The position numbers and the translations under genes are program-made. A stretch of 64,000 bases of DNA. Origin: Pseudomonadota bacterium. Its GTDB lineage: Bacteria; Pseudomonadota; Alphaproteobacteria; Rhizobiales; Xanthobacteraceae. The notes under the pieces are model-generated. The model ran no database searches, was not told the origin of the DNA, and saw only the letters and a program-made list of their open reading frames with translations. Below are positions 1 through 9,403 of this stretch, piece by piece (positions within the stretch are counted from its first letter, which is position 1; the number at the start of each line of letters is the position of its first letter). The DNA lies in assembly GCA_018971625.1 (NCBI GenBank), contig JAGXAJ010000003.1, positions 34,264-98,263 on the forward strand. The letters run 5' to 3'.

Positions 1-647
1 AGCGCGCCGCCTGTAGCGTAATTTCCGTACAATGCCGACGAGGGCCCCCGTATGACATCGATTGCGCCATAGGCGTGCGGATCAATCAGATCGCTTCGCG
101 AAAGGCCGTCAGGCTGGGTGACCGGAAAGCCGTCATCGAAGATCACGATGTTCCTGATCCCGAAACCGTTGCGGGCGTTCGAGCCGCGGATCGAAATCCC
201 GATGTCACGGGGCCCGTTACCCTGTTTCATGTCGATGCCGGGACTGTCGCCCAGCAGATCGGCGACTGAAAAAACCGGCTTGTTTTGAAACTGGCTGCGG
301 TCGATGGTTGTCGTTGTCTGGCCGGCCGGTGCCTGGTTGAGGCCGGCACGAGCCGTGCCCGGCGAGACGTTTGGGGCTGCCGCCGCCACGCTTGTTCGCT
401 GAGCGGGCGCCGCCGCCGTTCTTGGTTTGGCCGGTCGCGAAACCGCTGCGTGCTGGACGGCGGGCTTCTTGGCAGCCCGCTTGGGGACCGCCTGAGGTGG
501 TGCCTGCACGGTCACCGGCGGTAGTGAGTTTTCGTTGTTCTGGGCGTAAGCCGCATGAAAAGGCGCCGACAACGCAATTTCCAAGGCAATCGCTTCCAAG
601 GCAATCGCGCTCGCACCGCAAAGGGCGCATAACTTCGACTTGGACAT
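1..647 (-). CDS. TonB-dependent receptor, N-terminal part
   Basis: Outer-membrane receptor that would import a bulky ligand using TonB-ExbBD energy. The start at 647 has AGGAATAG just upstream, followed by an Ala-rich leader (about residues 1-35), a Pro/Ala/Lys-rich linker (about 45-110) and a plug domain with GIDMKQGNGPRDIGISIRG, DDGFPVTQPDG and DVIRGPSSALYGNYATGG. The frame stays open to the window edge, so the beta-barrel lies outside. The gene upstream on the same strand is DUF2946, a family often found beside copper-linked receptors. A copper ligand is therefore possible, but this is inference. Confidence 0.9.
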   Translation of the reverse strand, partial: MSKSKLCALCGASAIALEAIALEIALSAPFHAAYAQNNENSLPPVTVQAPPQAVPKRAAKKPAVQHAAVSRPAKPRTAAAPAQRTSVAAAAPNVSPGTARAGLNQAPAGQTTTTIDRSQFQNKPVFSVADLLGDSPGIDMKQGNGPRDIGISIRGSNARNGFGIRNIVIFDDGFPVTQPDGLSRSDLIDPHAYGAIDVIRGPSSALYGNYATGGA

Positions 648-736
648 TTTCTATTCCTGGCGCCGGGCCTGCCGCCGGCTTAAATGATTCACGTGCGGCG
701 TACAAAAGTGCACCGCTTCACAATGGATCGAATCAG

Positions 737-1111
737 TCAGGAAATAGAGGGTGGCGCGCGTGCTTTGGCGTTGGAGCCCGTCCGAGAAGTCGCCAGTTTC
801 GGAGCTTTATCACGCCAGACAACGCTAGCCGCGAAACGAACCGGCGCGACAAAACCGGCCGGTTCGGAGGAGACGCCGGGCGCGGCATTGGCCATGAAGC
901 CGCAGCAAAGCACGCAGCTCGCATCATGGTCATGGTACTGACCGCCCTTGTCGCTCCCCGTGGAAGACGGGCTGCCATGGCAGATTTCAGCAACACCGAG
1001 CGGATTGGAAGCAGCGGCGGCGGCAGCCCACGACGACCCTATTGGCGCAATGATCTGCACCAATAAGGCGAACAAAAAGACCGGCAGATACTTCTGTAGC
1101 CGCGCCCGCAT
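737..1111 (-). CDS. DUF2946 family protein
   Basis: A 124-aa secreted or membrane-anchored protein of the DUF2946 family. Residues 1-30 form a hydrophobic signal or anchor (LPVFLFALLVQIIAP then WAAAAAAS), and a Cys/His-rich part follows with EICHGSP, HDHD and CVLCCGF, plausible metal ligands. It lies 90 bp upstream of the TonB-dependent receptor on the same strand and probably shares its transcript. The family has no proven biochemical role; a part in copper or heavy-metal handling is suggested by typical gene neighbours. The RND system is divergent, leaving about 170 bp for two promoters. Confidence 0.8.
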   Translation of the reverse strand: MRARLQKYLPVFLFALLVQIIAPIGSSWAAAAAASNPLGVAEICHGSPSSTGSDKGGQYHDHDASCVLCCGFMANAAPGVSSEPAGFVAPVRFAASVVWRDKAPKLATSRTGSNAKARAPPSIS

Positions 1112-1285
1112 TCGGTAATCCCTGAGCAGGGCAATTAATCACGCGAAAAACAGGGTGTCCAGCGGCATCGGACGCGGTTGATGCCGAACGTGCATGTCAG
1201 GTGGCGCGTTCCAGGCGGCGCTTTGCACTCGAAAGCGACGTCAGATAGGCTTCGCGGAATAGCCGCGAAGCGGAGGACCGGACAC

Positions 1286-2530
1286 ATGAAGGATGGCAAG
1301 AAGTCGTCTGGTCGGATCGCGGGCTTCCTGCTGGTAGGCGTGCTGGCAACCGTCGCCGTTCCGGCGGCAAACGCCCAGATGGGACCTCCCGGACCTCCGG
1401 CGGTGGGCGTCATGGAGGCAACCAAACGGCCGATCACCGAGTCGAACGAATTCCTGGGACGCGTCGAGGCCACCAATCGGGTCAATATCGTTGCGCGCGT
1501 CACCGCCTTTCTGGAGAAGCGGGACTTTGCCGACGGCGCGGAGGTCAAGAAGGGCGACCTTTTATATGAGCTGGAGCGCGGCCCGTTCGAAGCCGATCTC
1601 AAATCGAAGCAGGCCCAGGTCGCGCAGTTGCAGGCGACCCTCGTCAACGCCAAGCTGACAACAGATCGGGCGAAGACGCTGCTCAGCGGGCCGGCCGGCC
1701 AGCAGTCGACCTATGACGCCGCGCTTGCCAACCAGCAAAGCCTCGAAGCGCAGATTCAGGCCGCTCAAGCGCAGGTCGACCTCTCGCAGATCAATCTCGA
1801 TTATACGCAGATCCGCTCTCCGATCGATGGCAAGATCGGTCGCACCGCCGTGACCGAGGGCAACGTGGTCACGCCAAGCTCCGGTACGCTGGCCAGCATC
1901 GTCAGCCAGGACCCGATGTATGTCACCTTTCCGGTTTCCGTGCGCGAAGGACTCCAGTTGCGCGACCATTATGCAACCCGCGGCGGCTTCAAGGCGGTCG
2001 TCATCAGGTTGCGCCTGCCGGATGGCCGGCTCTATGACCAGGTCGGTCAGTTGAATTTCGTCAACAACACCATCGCGCAGAACACCGACACCATCACGCT
2101 GCGAGGAACGATTCCCAATCCGACCTTGAAAGAATTGTCGGCAAACGGAACGATACGCCAGCTCACCGACAATGAATTCGTGACCGTGCTGCTGGAGGGC
2201 GTGGAGCCGCTCGAGGTCGTGGCGATCCCACGCTCGGCGGTGTTGTCGGATCAGCAGGGCGAATATGTCTATATCCTCGGCGCCGATAACAAGGCCGAGC
2301 AGCGGCGCATCCGGCTCGGACAATCGACGGCCACGGTCGCCGCGGTAACGAGCGGGCTTTCGGCCGGCGAGACGGTAATCGTCGAAGGCCTGCAGAAGGT
2401 ACGGCCCGGACAGGCCGTTGCGCCGGGGCCTGCAAGCGCCCTGATCCAATCGAGCATGAAAGCCAATCCGGAAGGCCCTGACCAGCAACAGGACGGAATC
2501 GGAGCCAAGCCGGCGGGGTCGACCCCATGA
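1286..2530 (+). CDS. RND efflux periplasmic adaptor subunit
   Basis: Membrane-fusion protein linking an inner-membrane RND pump to an outer-membrane channel. I chose the ATG at 1286 because GGAGGACC precedes it and a signal peptide follows ([19 protein letters not shown]). An earlier in-frame start at 1178 adds only an unlikely leader. Domains in order: barrel-sandwich half near residues 35-90 ([17 protein letters not shown]), alpha-hairpin about 90-160 with Gln/Ala heptads, second lipoyl half ([18 protein letters not shown]), then beta-barrel. The last codons overlap the pump gene by 4 bp (ATGA), so the two are translationally coupled. No outer-membrane factor gene follows. Confidence 0.93.
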   Translation: MKDGKKSSGRIAGFLLVGVLATVAVPAANAQMGPPGPPAVGVMEATKRPITESNEFLGRVEATNRVNIVARVTAFLEKRDFADGAEVKKGDLLYELERGPFEADLKSKQAQVAQLQATLVNAKLTTDRAKTLLSGPAGQQSTYDAALANQQSLEAQIQAAQAQVDLSQINLDYTQIRSPIDGKIGRTAVTEGNVVTPSSGTLASIVSQDPMYVTFPVSVREGLQLRDHYATRGGFKAVVIRLRLPDGRLYDQVGQLNFVNNTIAQNTDTITLRGTIPNPTLKELSANGTIRQLTDNEFVTVLLEGVEPLEVVAIPRSAVLSDQQGEYVYILGADNKAEQRRIRLGQSTATVAAVTSGLSAGETVIVEGLQKVRPGQAVAPGPASALIQSSMKANPEGPDQQQDGIGAKPAGSTP

Positions 2531-5500
2531 TTTCATCGGTCTTTGTCGACCGCCCACGGCTGGCCATCGTTATTGCGTTCGTCATCACGATCGCCGGCGC
2601 GCTGGCACTCCTGCAAATCCCGGTGGCGCAATTTCCCGACATCGTGCCGCCGCAGGTGACGGTCACTGCGAACTTTCCGGGCGCATCCGCCGAAGTGGTC
2701 GAATCCAGCGTCGCCCAGCCGCTCGAAGCCCAGGTCGTCGGCGTCGACAAGATGCTCTACATGAAGTCGACCAGCGGCAATGACGGCAGCTATACGCTGA
2801 CCGTTTCGTTCGCGCTCGGCACCAACCCCGATATCAACACCGTCAACGTCAACAACCGCGTGCAGAGCGCGCTCGCCCAATTGCCGACCGAAGTGCAGTC
2901 GCAGGGCCTCGTCGTGCAGAAGAAATCCTCCGCGGTGCTGCAGTTCATCGTGCTCTACAGCAACAACGGCGCGCAGGATCCGCTCTTCATCACCAACTAC
3001 GCCATCATCAATGTGCTGGATGCGATTTCCCGTACCCCTGGGGTCGGCCAGGCCACACTGTTTGCCAAGCTCAATTATTCGATGCGGATCTGGTTCGACA
3101 CCCAGCGCCTGACCAGCCTCAATCTGGCGCCGTCGGACGTCGTCACCGCGATCCGCGCCCAGAGCGTGCAGGCGCCGGTCGGCCGCATCGGCGCCCGGCC
3201 GATCAGCGATGATCAGCAGTTCCAGTTCAACGTGCAGACGCAGGGCCGGCTCACGACCGCGGCGCAATTCGGCAACATCGTGCTGCGCGCCAATCCCGAC
3301 GGTTCGGTGCTGCGCATCAAGGATGTCGCCCGCGTCGAGATCGGCGCCCAGAACATGGACAGCGAATCCCGGATCGACGGCAATCCGGGCGTGCCAATCG
3401 GCATCTATCTCGCGCCCGGCGCCAATGCGGTGACGACGGCGAAAGCCGTGCAGAATACGCTCGCCAGATTGTCCGAACGCTTTCCGCCCGGGTTGGCCTA
3501 CACCGTGCACTACGATTCCACGACCTTCGTCACCGACACCATCAAGGAGGTGCTGAAGACGCTGAGCGAAGCCTTCGTGCTGGTGGTGATCGTGGTGTTC
3601 CTTTTCCTCGGCAATTTACGCGCCACCATCATTCCGGCGGTGGCCGTGCCCGTCAGCCTGATCGGCGCTTTCGCGGTGCTGCTTGCGGTCGGCTATTCGG
3701 CCAACACGGTATCGCTGCTCGCCATGGTGCTTGCCATCGGCATCGTGGTCGACGACGCCATCGTGGTCGTCGAGAATGTCGAGCGCGTGATGGAGGAGGA
3801 ACCGGAGCTTTCGCCGGCCGATGCCACCAAGAAGGCGATGTCGCAGATCACGGCGCCCATTATCGCGATCTCGCTGGTGCTGTTGTCGGTGTTCGTTCCG
3901 ATCGCCTTCATTCCCGGCATCTCGGGAACGCTGTTCCGGCAGTTCGCCGTGACGATCAGCGCAGCGATGGTCATCTCCGCGCTGAATGCGCTGACGCTGT
4001 CGCCTGCGCTGTGCGCGGTATTCCTGCGCCATGGCGGACCGCGCCGCGGCATCATGGGGCGGGTGCTCGGCGGCATCGATTGGGTGCGTGACCGTTACGC
4101 AGGCGGCGTGCGGCGGCTGTTGCGGGTGGCGGTTCTGGCGCTGGTCGCGGCTTTCGTCTTCGGCGGCGGCATCGCCGGCATCGCGCGCCTGACGCCGACC
4201 GGCTTCCTGCCGGAAGAAGACCAGGGCGCGTTCTTCATCGCCGTGCAGTTGCCGGACGGCGCATCGGTGGCGCGCACCAGCGAAGTGACAAAGCAGGTCG
4301 AGCAAGTCCTGAAGAAGGTGCCGTCGGTCGACCACGTGCTCTCGATCATCGGATTCTCGCTGCTCGACGGCGGCAATGAGCCGAACTCGGCGTTCATGGT
4401 GGCGCGCATGAAGCCGTTCGCGGATCGAAAGGCCGCGACCGACTCGGTGCAAAACGCCATCCGGCAAACCTTCGGCGCGGGCGCGCAGATCCGCCAGGCC
4501 AATGTCCTGCCGTTCAATCTGCCCCCGATCATCGGCCTCTCGACCTCCGGCGGCTTCGAATATCAGCTCGACGCGCTGGAAGGCCAGGATCCGGCGGCGC
4601 TCGGCAGCGTGATGGGGGGCATGATCAACGCGGCCAACCGCGATCCGCGGCTGACCCGCGTGTTCTCGACCTTCACCGCGACCAACCCGTCAATCTATCT
4701 CGACATCGACCGCGCCAAGGCCCAGGCGCTGGGCCTTGGCATGAGCGACGTGTTCACCGCCCTGCAGGCGACGCTGGGCGGCATCTATGTCAACAACTTC
4801 AACCTGTTTGGTCGAACCTGGCAGGTCAATGTGGAGGGCGAGGCCGCCAACCGCGGCGATATTCCCGACATCTGGCAGATCTATGTGCGCAACGCGACCG
4901 GCGAGATGGTACCGATCCGTTCGATTGCGAGCCTGCGGATCGTCACCGGACCGCAGGTCATCACCCGCTTTAACAACTACCGCTCGGTGACCATCAATGG
5001 CGGCCCTGCGGCCGGTGTATCATCGGGGACGGCGATCGCGGCAATGGAGCAGCTATCGAAATCGACGCTGCCGGCCGGCTATTCCTATGAATGGACCGGC
5101 ACCGCCTATCAGGAGCAGGCCGCCTCGGGCCAGACGGGCATCATCCTCGGACTTGCGGTGTTGTTCGCCTACCTGTTCCTGGTGGCGCTTTATGAAAGCT
5201 GGACCATCCCCATCCCGGTGCTGCTGGCGGTCACGGTCGGCGTGCTCGGCTCGTATCTCGCCATCAAGATCGCCGGATTGAACCTCGATCTCTATGGCCA
5301 GATCGGGCTTGTGGTGCTGATTGCGCTCGCCGCCAAGAACGGCATCCTCATCGTCGAATTTGCCAAGGAGCAGCGCGAGGCCGGCATGCCGATTATGGAG
5401 GCCGCGGTGCTGGGATCGCAGATGCGCTTTCGCGCCGTGATGATGACTTCGTTCGCCTTCATTCTCGGCCTGGTGCCGCTCGTGTTCGCGACCGGCGCCG

Positions 5501-5697
5501 CCCAAATCAGCCGAAGAGCGGTGGGCACCGCGGTTTTCGGCGGCATGCTTGCCGCGAGTTCGATCGGCATTTTCCTGGTGCCGATGCTGTACGTCACCTT
5601 CCAGCGCTGGCGCGAGGCGGCGAAGCGGCGCTTCGGCCGGGACGGTCGCGTTACCCACCCGTCGACGCCGGCACGGCCGGAGCAGAGCGACGCTTAA
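2527..5697 (+). CDS. RND efflux permease (HAE1 / AcrB-like)
   Basis: A 1056-aa proton-driven pump of the hydrophobe/amphiphile efflux-1 family, full length for AcrB/MexB homologues. It begins with the family's [20 protein letters not shown] first helix. The second helix group follows residue 340, with proton-relay acidic residues in [21 protein letters not shown] second large periplasmic loop follows [13 protein letters not shown], and the last helices include [17 protein letters not shown]. It is coupled to the adaptor by a 4-bp overlap. Drug or solvent export is the usual role, but the substrate cannot be told from sequence. No local regulator gene is visible. Confidence 0.95.
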   Translation: MISSVFVDRPRLAIVIAFVITIAGALALLQIPVAQFPDIVPPQVTVTANFPGASAEVVESSVAQPLEAQVVGVDKMLYMKSTSGNDGSYTLTVSFALGTNPDINTVNVNNRVQSALAQLPTEVQSQGLVVQKKSSAVLQFIVLYSNNGAQDPLFITNYAIINVLDAISRTPGVGQATLFAKLNYSMRIWFDTQRLTSLNLAPSDVVTAIRAQSVQAPVGRIGARPISDDQQFQFNVQTQGRLTTAAQFGNIVLRANPDGSVLRIKDVARVEIGAQNMDSESRIDGNPGVPIGIYLAPGANAVTTAKAVQNTLARLSERFPPGLAYTVHYDSTTFVTDTIKEVLKTLSEAFVLVVIVVFLFLGNLRATIIPAVAVPVSLIGAFAVLLAVGYSANTVSLLAMVLAIGIVVDDAIVVVENVERVMEEEPELSPADATKKAMSQITAPIIAISLVLLSVFVPIAFIPGISGTLFRQFAVTISAAMVISALNALTLSPALCAVFLRHGGPRRGIMGRVLGGIDWVRDRYAGGVRRLLRVAVLALVAAFVFGGGIAGIARLTPTGFLPEEDQGAFFIAVQLPDGASVARTSEVTKQVEQVLKKVPSVDHVLSIIGFSLLDGGNEPNSAFMVARMKPFADRKAATDSVQNAIRQTFGAGAQIRQANVLPFNLPPIIGLSTSGGFEYQLDALEGQDPAALGSVMGGMINAANRDPRLTRVFSTFTATNPSIYLDIDRAKAQALGLGMSDVFTALQATLGGIYVNNFNLFGRTWQVNVEGEAANRGDIPDIWQIYVRNATGEMVPIRSIASLRIVTGPQVITRFNNYRSVTINGGPAAGVSSGTAIAAMEQLSKSTLPAGYSYEWTGTAYQEQAASGQTGIILGLAVLFAYLFLVALYESWTIPIPVLLAVTVGVLGSYLAIKIAGLNLDLYGQIGLVVLIALAAKNGILIVEFAKEQREAGMPIMEAAVLGSQMRFRAVMMTSFAFILGLVPLVFATGAAQISRRAVGTAVFGGMLAASSIGIFLVPMLYVTFQRWREAAKRRFGRDGRVTHPSTPARPEQSDA

Positions 5698-5803
5698 AAG
5701 CGGAGCCTGCGGGTTTACGGCAGGATGGGACTGCCGGCGCCCCGCTCTTGCACAGGCGGCCCTGCATGACGGATGGACGGACCGCCTTGAGTGGTCGGAG
5801 GCC

Positions 5804-6058
5804 ATGGATCAAGTGCCGTTGCTCGAGATCCAATCCACACTTCAGGCCCTCGACCTTGAGGCGCATCTGGACAAAGCGATCAGGTGGCGACTGGCTCAAA
5901 TTCTGGGCTCGCCGTTCGCGCCGCCGGCCAAGCCGAAGTCGCGGAGAATGGCGAAGCCACGAGTTCGCGCGGGGCTGCTAATTGCCGGAAAATCCGGCAT
6001 TAAGACAAAAACCGCAGTTCGATCAATCGTGTCGCCTGCGAGGAGGGGTGCTTTGTGA
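5804..6058 (+). CDS. hypothetical protein, 84 aa
   Basis: Small basic protein of unknown function. The start has GGAG six bases upstream. Residues 1-35 (MDQVPLLEIQSTLQALDLE) look like amphipathic helix, and the second half is rich in Lys/Arg/Pro. It follows the RND permease by about 100 bp on the same strand. I recognise no domain, and it could be a remnant of a longer gene. Confidence 0.4.
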   Translation: MDQVPLLEIQSTLQALDLEAHLDKAIRWRLAQILGSPFAPPAKPKSRRMAKPRVRAGLLIAGKSGIKTKTAVRSIVSPARRGAL

Positions 6059-6415
6059 AAGGCCGTCATCGCCGGCAAGAAGATCACCGCACCTGATGTT
6101 CGCGCCGCCCGAGGGGTGCACGGAACATAAGCTGGGCGATCGTACAGCACGTACCGGGTGCCGATGGATCGTTCGGGAGCACTCTCGTTCTTTCGCTGGG
6201 CGCGGCGGTCGGTTCGGGCAACGCCGTGTCGGCGGCTTTACCTGGGGTAGCGCCGTCACCGTCAGCTCGATCCTCGACGATAAGGGGAACTCGTACGCCG
6301 TCCCGAAAACGGTCGTCAATTCGGCGGCACTATAGGTGCGACTGCGGCAAGCACATTTGGGACGATTAAGGCCGCTGCCATTTTAATGAACGCTGGATGA
6401 ACCAAATGAGGCGCA
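6059..6415. other. no confident gene; possible decayed reading frame
   Basis: Only a short plus-strand stretch around 6220-6335 reads sensibly (SAVTVSSILDDKGNSYAVP), resembling the repeat-like sequence of some large surface or phage proteins. It has no proper start. I see no RNA gene or IS end here. Confidence 0.25.
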
Positions 6416-6532
6416 ATGCGTTCGGCCAGGATGGAGCGCAAACTTGAAAAACGTGCGGAACAAGCACTCGTCACCGTCATACTCAGCATGGCGACGCTAA
6501 TCTTATGTTCCGGTTTTTTGTTGTTCCAGTAA
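6416..6532 (+). CDS. possible 38-aa single-span membrane peptide
   Basis: Very short frame beginning ATGCGTTCG with GAGG a few bases upstream. It has a charged N-terminus (MERKLEKRAEQ) and one hydrophobic helix (ALVTVILSMATLILCSGFLL). No homologue is recognised. The charge-then-helix layout is typical of small inner-membrane peptides, but chance is a real alternative. The next 190 bp to the following gene show nothing I can identify. Confidence 0.3.
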   Translation: MRSARMERKLEKRAEQALVTVILSMATLILCSGFLLFQ

Positions 6533-6723
6533 GGGCGGCCTCTTTCATTCTGGACGATTGGCGATCTGATTGACGCCGTGCTGCCGCTAGAACTTGCCAG
6601 CCACATAGGTCCTAATTTCCCTCCGCGAGTGTCCGAATCAGGACAGTACCGTTCCATGAGCTGAGCTATGACGCCGAGGAGAACTCCTGGTTCTCGCACG
6701 AGCAAGACCAGCCTGGGCTAGCT

Positions 6724-6909
6724 TTAGCGGTTCCCTGTGTCGTCGCGGAAGACCTTCACCTCGGATCGCGTCATCGCGCATTCCAGAATTGCGCGGCGCA
6801 GTTCCCTGACTTCGGTCTCTCGGTGCTTGGTCAAGGCCCGTCTGTGCGCACGAAGCGCACGGCTTTCCTCAATGGCAAGCATGGCGCGATTGAAAAGTGG
6901 GTCCGACAT
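6724..6909 (-). CDS. hypothetical protein, 61 aa
   Basis: Small charged helical protein (MSDPLFNRAMLAIEESR, then RALTKHRETEVRELRRAILE). I place the start at the internal ATG at 6909 because the longer upstream frame is antisense-like and overlaps the next gene. It lies in a run of small genes. Function unknown; the coiled, Arg/Glu-rich pattern gives no family. Confidence 0.6.
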   Translation of the reverse strand: MSDPLFNRAMLAIEESRALRAHRRALTKHRETEVRELRRAILECAMTRSEVKVFRDDTGNR

Positions 6910-6944
6910 ACCGCTAGAATGCTTCGGCCGAGCCCAGTTGCCTG

Positions 6945-7160
6945 CTAACCAGGATACTTTCGGATGATCTTTTTTCGCGCCTTTGGCTTTGCCGCTGCAG
7001 ATTCGGCGGCCGGTTTGGCTGCCGCACGGGCAAGCCGTTCGGCGCGAAGCCGCAGCATATTTGCGTGCTTGGCCGATTCCGCAGCCCAATATGACTCGTA
7101 GCCCTCTTTGGCTTCCGCCAATTTCTGTTCGGGTGATTTTTTGACCGGGCTTTCTGCCAT
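6945..7160 (-). CDS. hypothetical Ala/Lys-rich protein, 71 aa
   Basis: Small basic protein with a charged helix (EQKLAEAKEGYESYWAAE) and a low-complexity AAAKPAAESAAAKPKARKK tail. The tail resembles histone-H1-like or DNA-coating tails, but that comparison is by composition only. It sits just upstream of the 61-aa gene on the same strand. Confidence 0.6.
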   Translation of the reverse strand: MAESPVKKSPEQKLAEAKEGYESYWAAESAKHANMLRLRAERLARAAAKPAAESAAAKPKARKKIIRKYPG

Positions 7161-7347
7161 CCAGACAATATAGGCACTCGAGAGGGCGAGCGCACCAAGG
7201 ATATTGCGATTCCTGGTGGTTTCTCGTACGGCCCGACGGCCGTCATCGCAGCGACGTTGCCGCGCAGTTAAAGGTTCCTAAGTAAAAAACTGCATTTGAG
7301 TAACTTGGGTAAAAGATCAAAAGTGAACGCAGCGACAGGCTGCGCGG

Positions 7348-7518
7348 ATGACAGACGATCCAGAGGACGAAAGCCCCGTCGCGCTATGCGCGAAAGCGGA
7401 CCATTGCATGAAACTTTGCAAACTTATGGGCCGCAAAACCCGCGCGCGCCTCATTCAAAAGGCAAATGTTTACTTAGAACGCGCGGAGATTTTGGAAGAA
7501 GAAGCGCGCAAGAAGTAA
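7348..7518 (+). CDS. hypothetical protein, 56 aa
   Basis: Short gene starting MTDDPEDESPVALC with two spaced cysteines (ALCAKADHC, KLCKLMG) and a helical C-terminus (LERAEILEEEARKK). It ends TAA at 7516-7518. No clear Shine-Dalgarno site is visible. I recognise no family. The even codon usage and the acidic-then-basic layout favour a real gene. Confidence 0.45.
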   Translation: MTDDPEDESPVALCAKADHCMKLCKLMGRKTRARLIQKANVYLERAEILEEEARKK

Positions 7519-7533
7519 GTATATGGGTGCAGC

Positions 7534-7734
7534 TCAATGGCGCCAGCCGTCCTTGTCGACGTCGGTCTCAAAGCCGTCGGGCATGCGAAGCTCCTGCCCA
7601 TCTTCGGGGACGTTGCAGAGCGAGCATGGCATCCCTGCCGCGCCGCAATTGCAGGCGCGAGGTCCCGCCCATGGTCGTCCGGGATGTTCCTCGCATACCC
7701 AGCCGCTATCGTCGCAACGCGAGCAAATCGTCAT
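7534..7734 (-). CDS. small zinc-ribbon-like protein, 66 aa
   Basis: Cys-rich protein beginning MTICSRCDDSGWVCEEHPGR with further cysteines in ACNCGAAGMPCSLCN. CxxC pairs at residues 4-7 and about 37-40 could bind one zinc ion. The C-terminus (MPDGFETDVDKDGWRH) matches a small conserved protein I associate with bradyrhizobia. Function unknown. Confidence 0.75.
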   Translation of the reverse strand: MTICSRCDDSGWVCEEHPGRPWAGPRACNCGAAGMPCSLCNVPEDGQELRMPDGFETDVDKDGWRH

Positions 7735-7876
7735 GCGAACAGCTCCGCACCGGCCTGCATTCCCTGAAAAAAGACCGTAATATCCGGTTTGAAAGAAAAT
7801 AGGCCTGATATTCCAGCTAGCTCCGCTCCAAGAGGTTCCGGCAAATCGGGCGCGCCATGTCTGTGATCATCTTCTT

Positions 7877-8119
7877 TTAGTTCTCAACGTCGATGTCGTC
7901 CGGATCGCATTCGGCGCCATATGTAATCTTGAACTCTCCGATCAATCGACGCGCGTAGTCCATGGAGTCGGCTCGCTGAGAGCTCGTGATTTGATGCCGT
8001 TGATCTCCGGCCTGTTTCCAAAGCCAAGTGTCGACAAGCTGCGTCTTGCCGTCGCTGAAGATGCGGACCTGCAGCCTCGGGAATTTGATCCCCGCGTCGG
8101 AATAGTCAGTCTTTGGCAT
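7877..8119 (-). CDS. hypothetical protein, 80 aa
   Basis: Compact mixed alpha/beta protein (MPKTDYSDAGIKFPRLQVRI, then YARRLIGEFKITYGAECDPDD). I chose the start at 8119 because GGGAG lies eight bases upstream; a start at 8134 is also open. No family recognised. Confidence 0.6.
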   Translation of the reverse strand: MPKTDYSDAGIKFPRLQVRIFSDGKTQLVDTWLWKQAGDQRHQITSSQRADSMDYARRLIGEFKITYGAECDPDDIDVEN

Positions 8120-8225
8120 GTTGCAAGCTCCCAATAGGCAAGAGGCTGAGCTTAATGCACGTCAGAAGGGAGCGCCAGCCGTGAAATCGCCTCTGGCGCG
8201 GCTACGTCGCGGCGGCGCGGCCTAT

Positions 8226-8351
8226 TCAGCGCAACGCCCGCAACGCGCGGCGAAGCAAATAGCCGACGCGGACCGGCCGCGGGAATAGCATCAGCCAAAA
8301 ATAGGCGAAGCCTCGGTTGCGGGTGACAGTGAGACGCCAGGGACGGTTCAT
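8226..8351 (-). CDS. 41-aa basic peptide coupled to the RHH gene
   Basis: A very short Arg-rich, hydrophobic peptide (MNRPWRLTVTRNRGFAYFWL) ending RRALRALR. Its ATG overlaps the stop codon of the upstream ribbon-helix-helix gene as ATGA, the strongest argument that it is translated. The composition (aromatic hydrophobic core, net charge strongly positive) suggests membrane or nucleic-acid association. Function unknown. Confidence 0.5.
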   Translation of the reverse strand: MNRPWRLTVTRNRGFAYFWLMLFPRPVRVGYLLRRALRALR

Positions 8352-8728
8352 TTTTTCTTCCTCGGCCTATCGACGCGGACGTCGTGAAACTCTTCAGGAC
8401 CTTTTAGGAGGCGGCGTTTACGGCTGGCCTTCTGCTCGACGTTCGCGCCTTCCTGCGCCAGTCCATCAATGACTTGCCCGGCGAGCTCAGACGCTCGCTC
8501 GTCGTGCCGCCCGTGGGTTCGCGAGGATCGCGGCTTTACGGTTAGGCCGAGCTCGACCAGGCGGCGGATGGCCTCGGGTCGTGAGGGTGGCGGCTCTTGC
8601 TTGGAACACCATCGATCGAGAGCATCGAACTGGTCGGGCTCCAGGCGAACCAATACACCTTCCTTCCGACCACCAGTCGATGGTCTACCCACCCTCTTTT
8701 TTGGGATATCCCTAATTGACTTTGCCAT
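8348..8728 (-). CDS. ribbon-helix-helix DNA-binding protein
   Basis: A 126-aa protein with an N-terminal ribbon-helix-helix fold: the beta strand GVLVRLEPDQFDALDRW, then helices through SRPEAIRRLVELGLTV (about residues 24-65). A basic low-complexity tail with RRLLKGPEEF and a PRKKK end follows. Such proteins bind DNA as dimers, often at their own promoter or as antitoxins. The start codon lies between two inverted GGGATATCC/GGATATCCC arms, a plausible autoregulatory site. No recognisable toxin is adjacent; the coupled partner is a 41-aa peptide. Confidence 0.8.
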   Translation of the reverse strand: MAKSIRDIPKKRVGRPSTGGRKEGVLVRLEPDQFDALDRWCSKQEPPPSRPEAIRRLVELGLTVKPRSSRTHGRHDERASELAGQVIDGLAQEGANVEQKASRKRRLLKGPEEFHDVRVDRPRKKK

Positions 8729-8745
8729 AAATAAGGATATCCCAA
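8701..8745. promoter_or_regulatory. inverted repeat flanking the RHH start codon
   Basis: TTGGGATATCC (8701-8711) and GGATATCCCAA (8735-8745) are perfect reverse complements, 11 bp each, 23 bp apart. Each contains the palindrome GGATATCC. They bracket the translation start of the ribbon-helix-helix gene, as expected for two operator half-sites bound by its dimers. Confidence 0.5.
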
Positions 8746-8843
8746 AAGCAAGCCGAGGGGAAGCGGTAACTTCCGGCCTCGGCTCTAACCCAAGCCATCA
8801 GGAGCAAACCTATGGCCAGAGCTGCCGCAAAACATACCAAACT

Positions 8844-9173
8844 ATGTCCGTAGTTGACCCCGTGCTTCCGCTGTCGCGTGAGCGCGCGACGACGATCCTG
8901 ACCAACAGCCGCCGACGTCCCTGGACAGCGGACGGGTTCGGCAGCTCCTTCAATACAGCAAAGATCGACGCCAAAATGGCTGAGCGAGATCTGCACTTCA
9001 ACGATTTAAGAGGCACCGCGGCAACGAAGTTTTATATCGCGGGCTTCACGATGCGCGAGATCGCAGAGACCTTGGCATGGGAAGAGGAAAGCGTGGAGAA
9101 AATCATCCGGCGCTACGTCGGTCGTTCGGCCTCGCTCAAGGCGAGGATCAGGAAGTTGGAGGCCAGAGGATGA
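8844..9173 (+). pseudogene. tyrosine recombinase, C-terminal fragment
   Basis: Only the end of a phage-type integrase remains: the catalytic His-x-x-Arg region reads LHFNDLRGTAATKFYIAG, followed by EIAETLAWEEESVEKIIRR with the nucleophile Tyr in RRYVGRS. The N-terminal arm-binding and core domains and the first catalytic Arg are missing, so it cannot be active. It lies 54 bp from a tRNA-Gly 3' fragment and is probably the relic of an earlier integration at that tRNA. Confidence 0.85.
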
Positions 9174-9226
9174 ACAAAATCGACAAAACCGCTGACAAAA
9201 CTTTCCGGCTAGATCCGCCTAGGTCT

Positions 9227-9270
9227 TGGAGCGGGCGAAGGGAATCGAACCCTCGTATGCAGCTTGGGAA
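9227..9270 (-). other. tRNA-Gly(CCC) 3' half, probable attachment site
   Basis: Reading the minus strand, this is the anticodon loop TTCCCAA, anticodon-stem 3' strand GCTGC, a variable loop, T-arm (AGGGTTCGATTCCCTT) and acceptor end GCCCGCTCCA. The 5' half (expected to start GCGGGC) is absent. The break falls at the anticodon loop, a common crossover point of tRNA-integrating recombinases. It lies between an integrase fragment and an intact integrase. Confidence 0.75.
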
Positions 9271-9403
9271 AACGAATCTTAAAACTTTACGTTTCCTGGT
9301 CACAAGATCGTAATGCATTGAAAATACGACATTTTCTGTTATTCTTAGTGCATGTGCCTACTCTATTCTGGGCGCTTCTCCGATAGCTGTTTTTGTACGA
9401 TCG

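Noticed and set aside
2533..4467. Long open frames antisense to the RND permease
   Set aside because: Their His/Arg/Asp-rich products are typical of GC-rich antisense frames; the plus strand is an intact 1056-aa pump.
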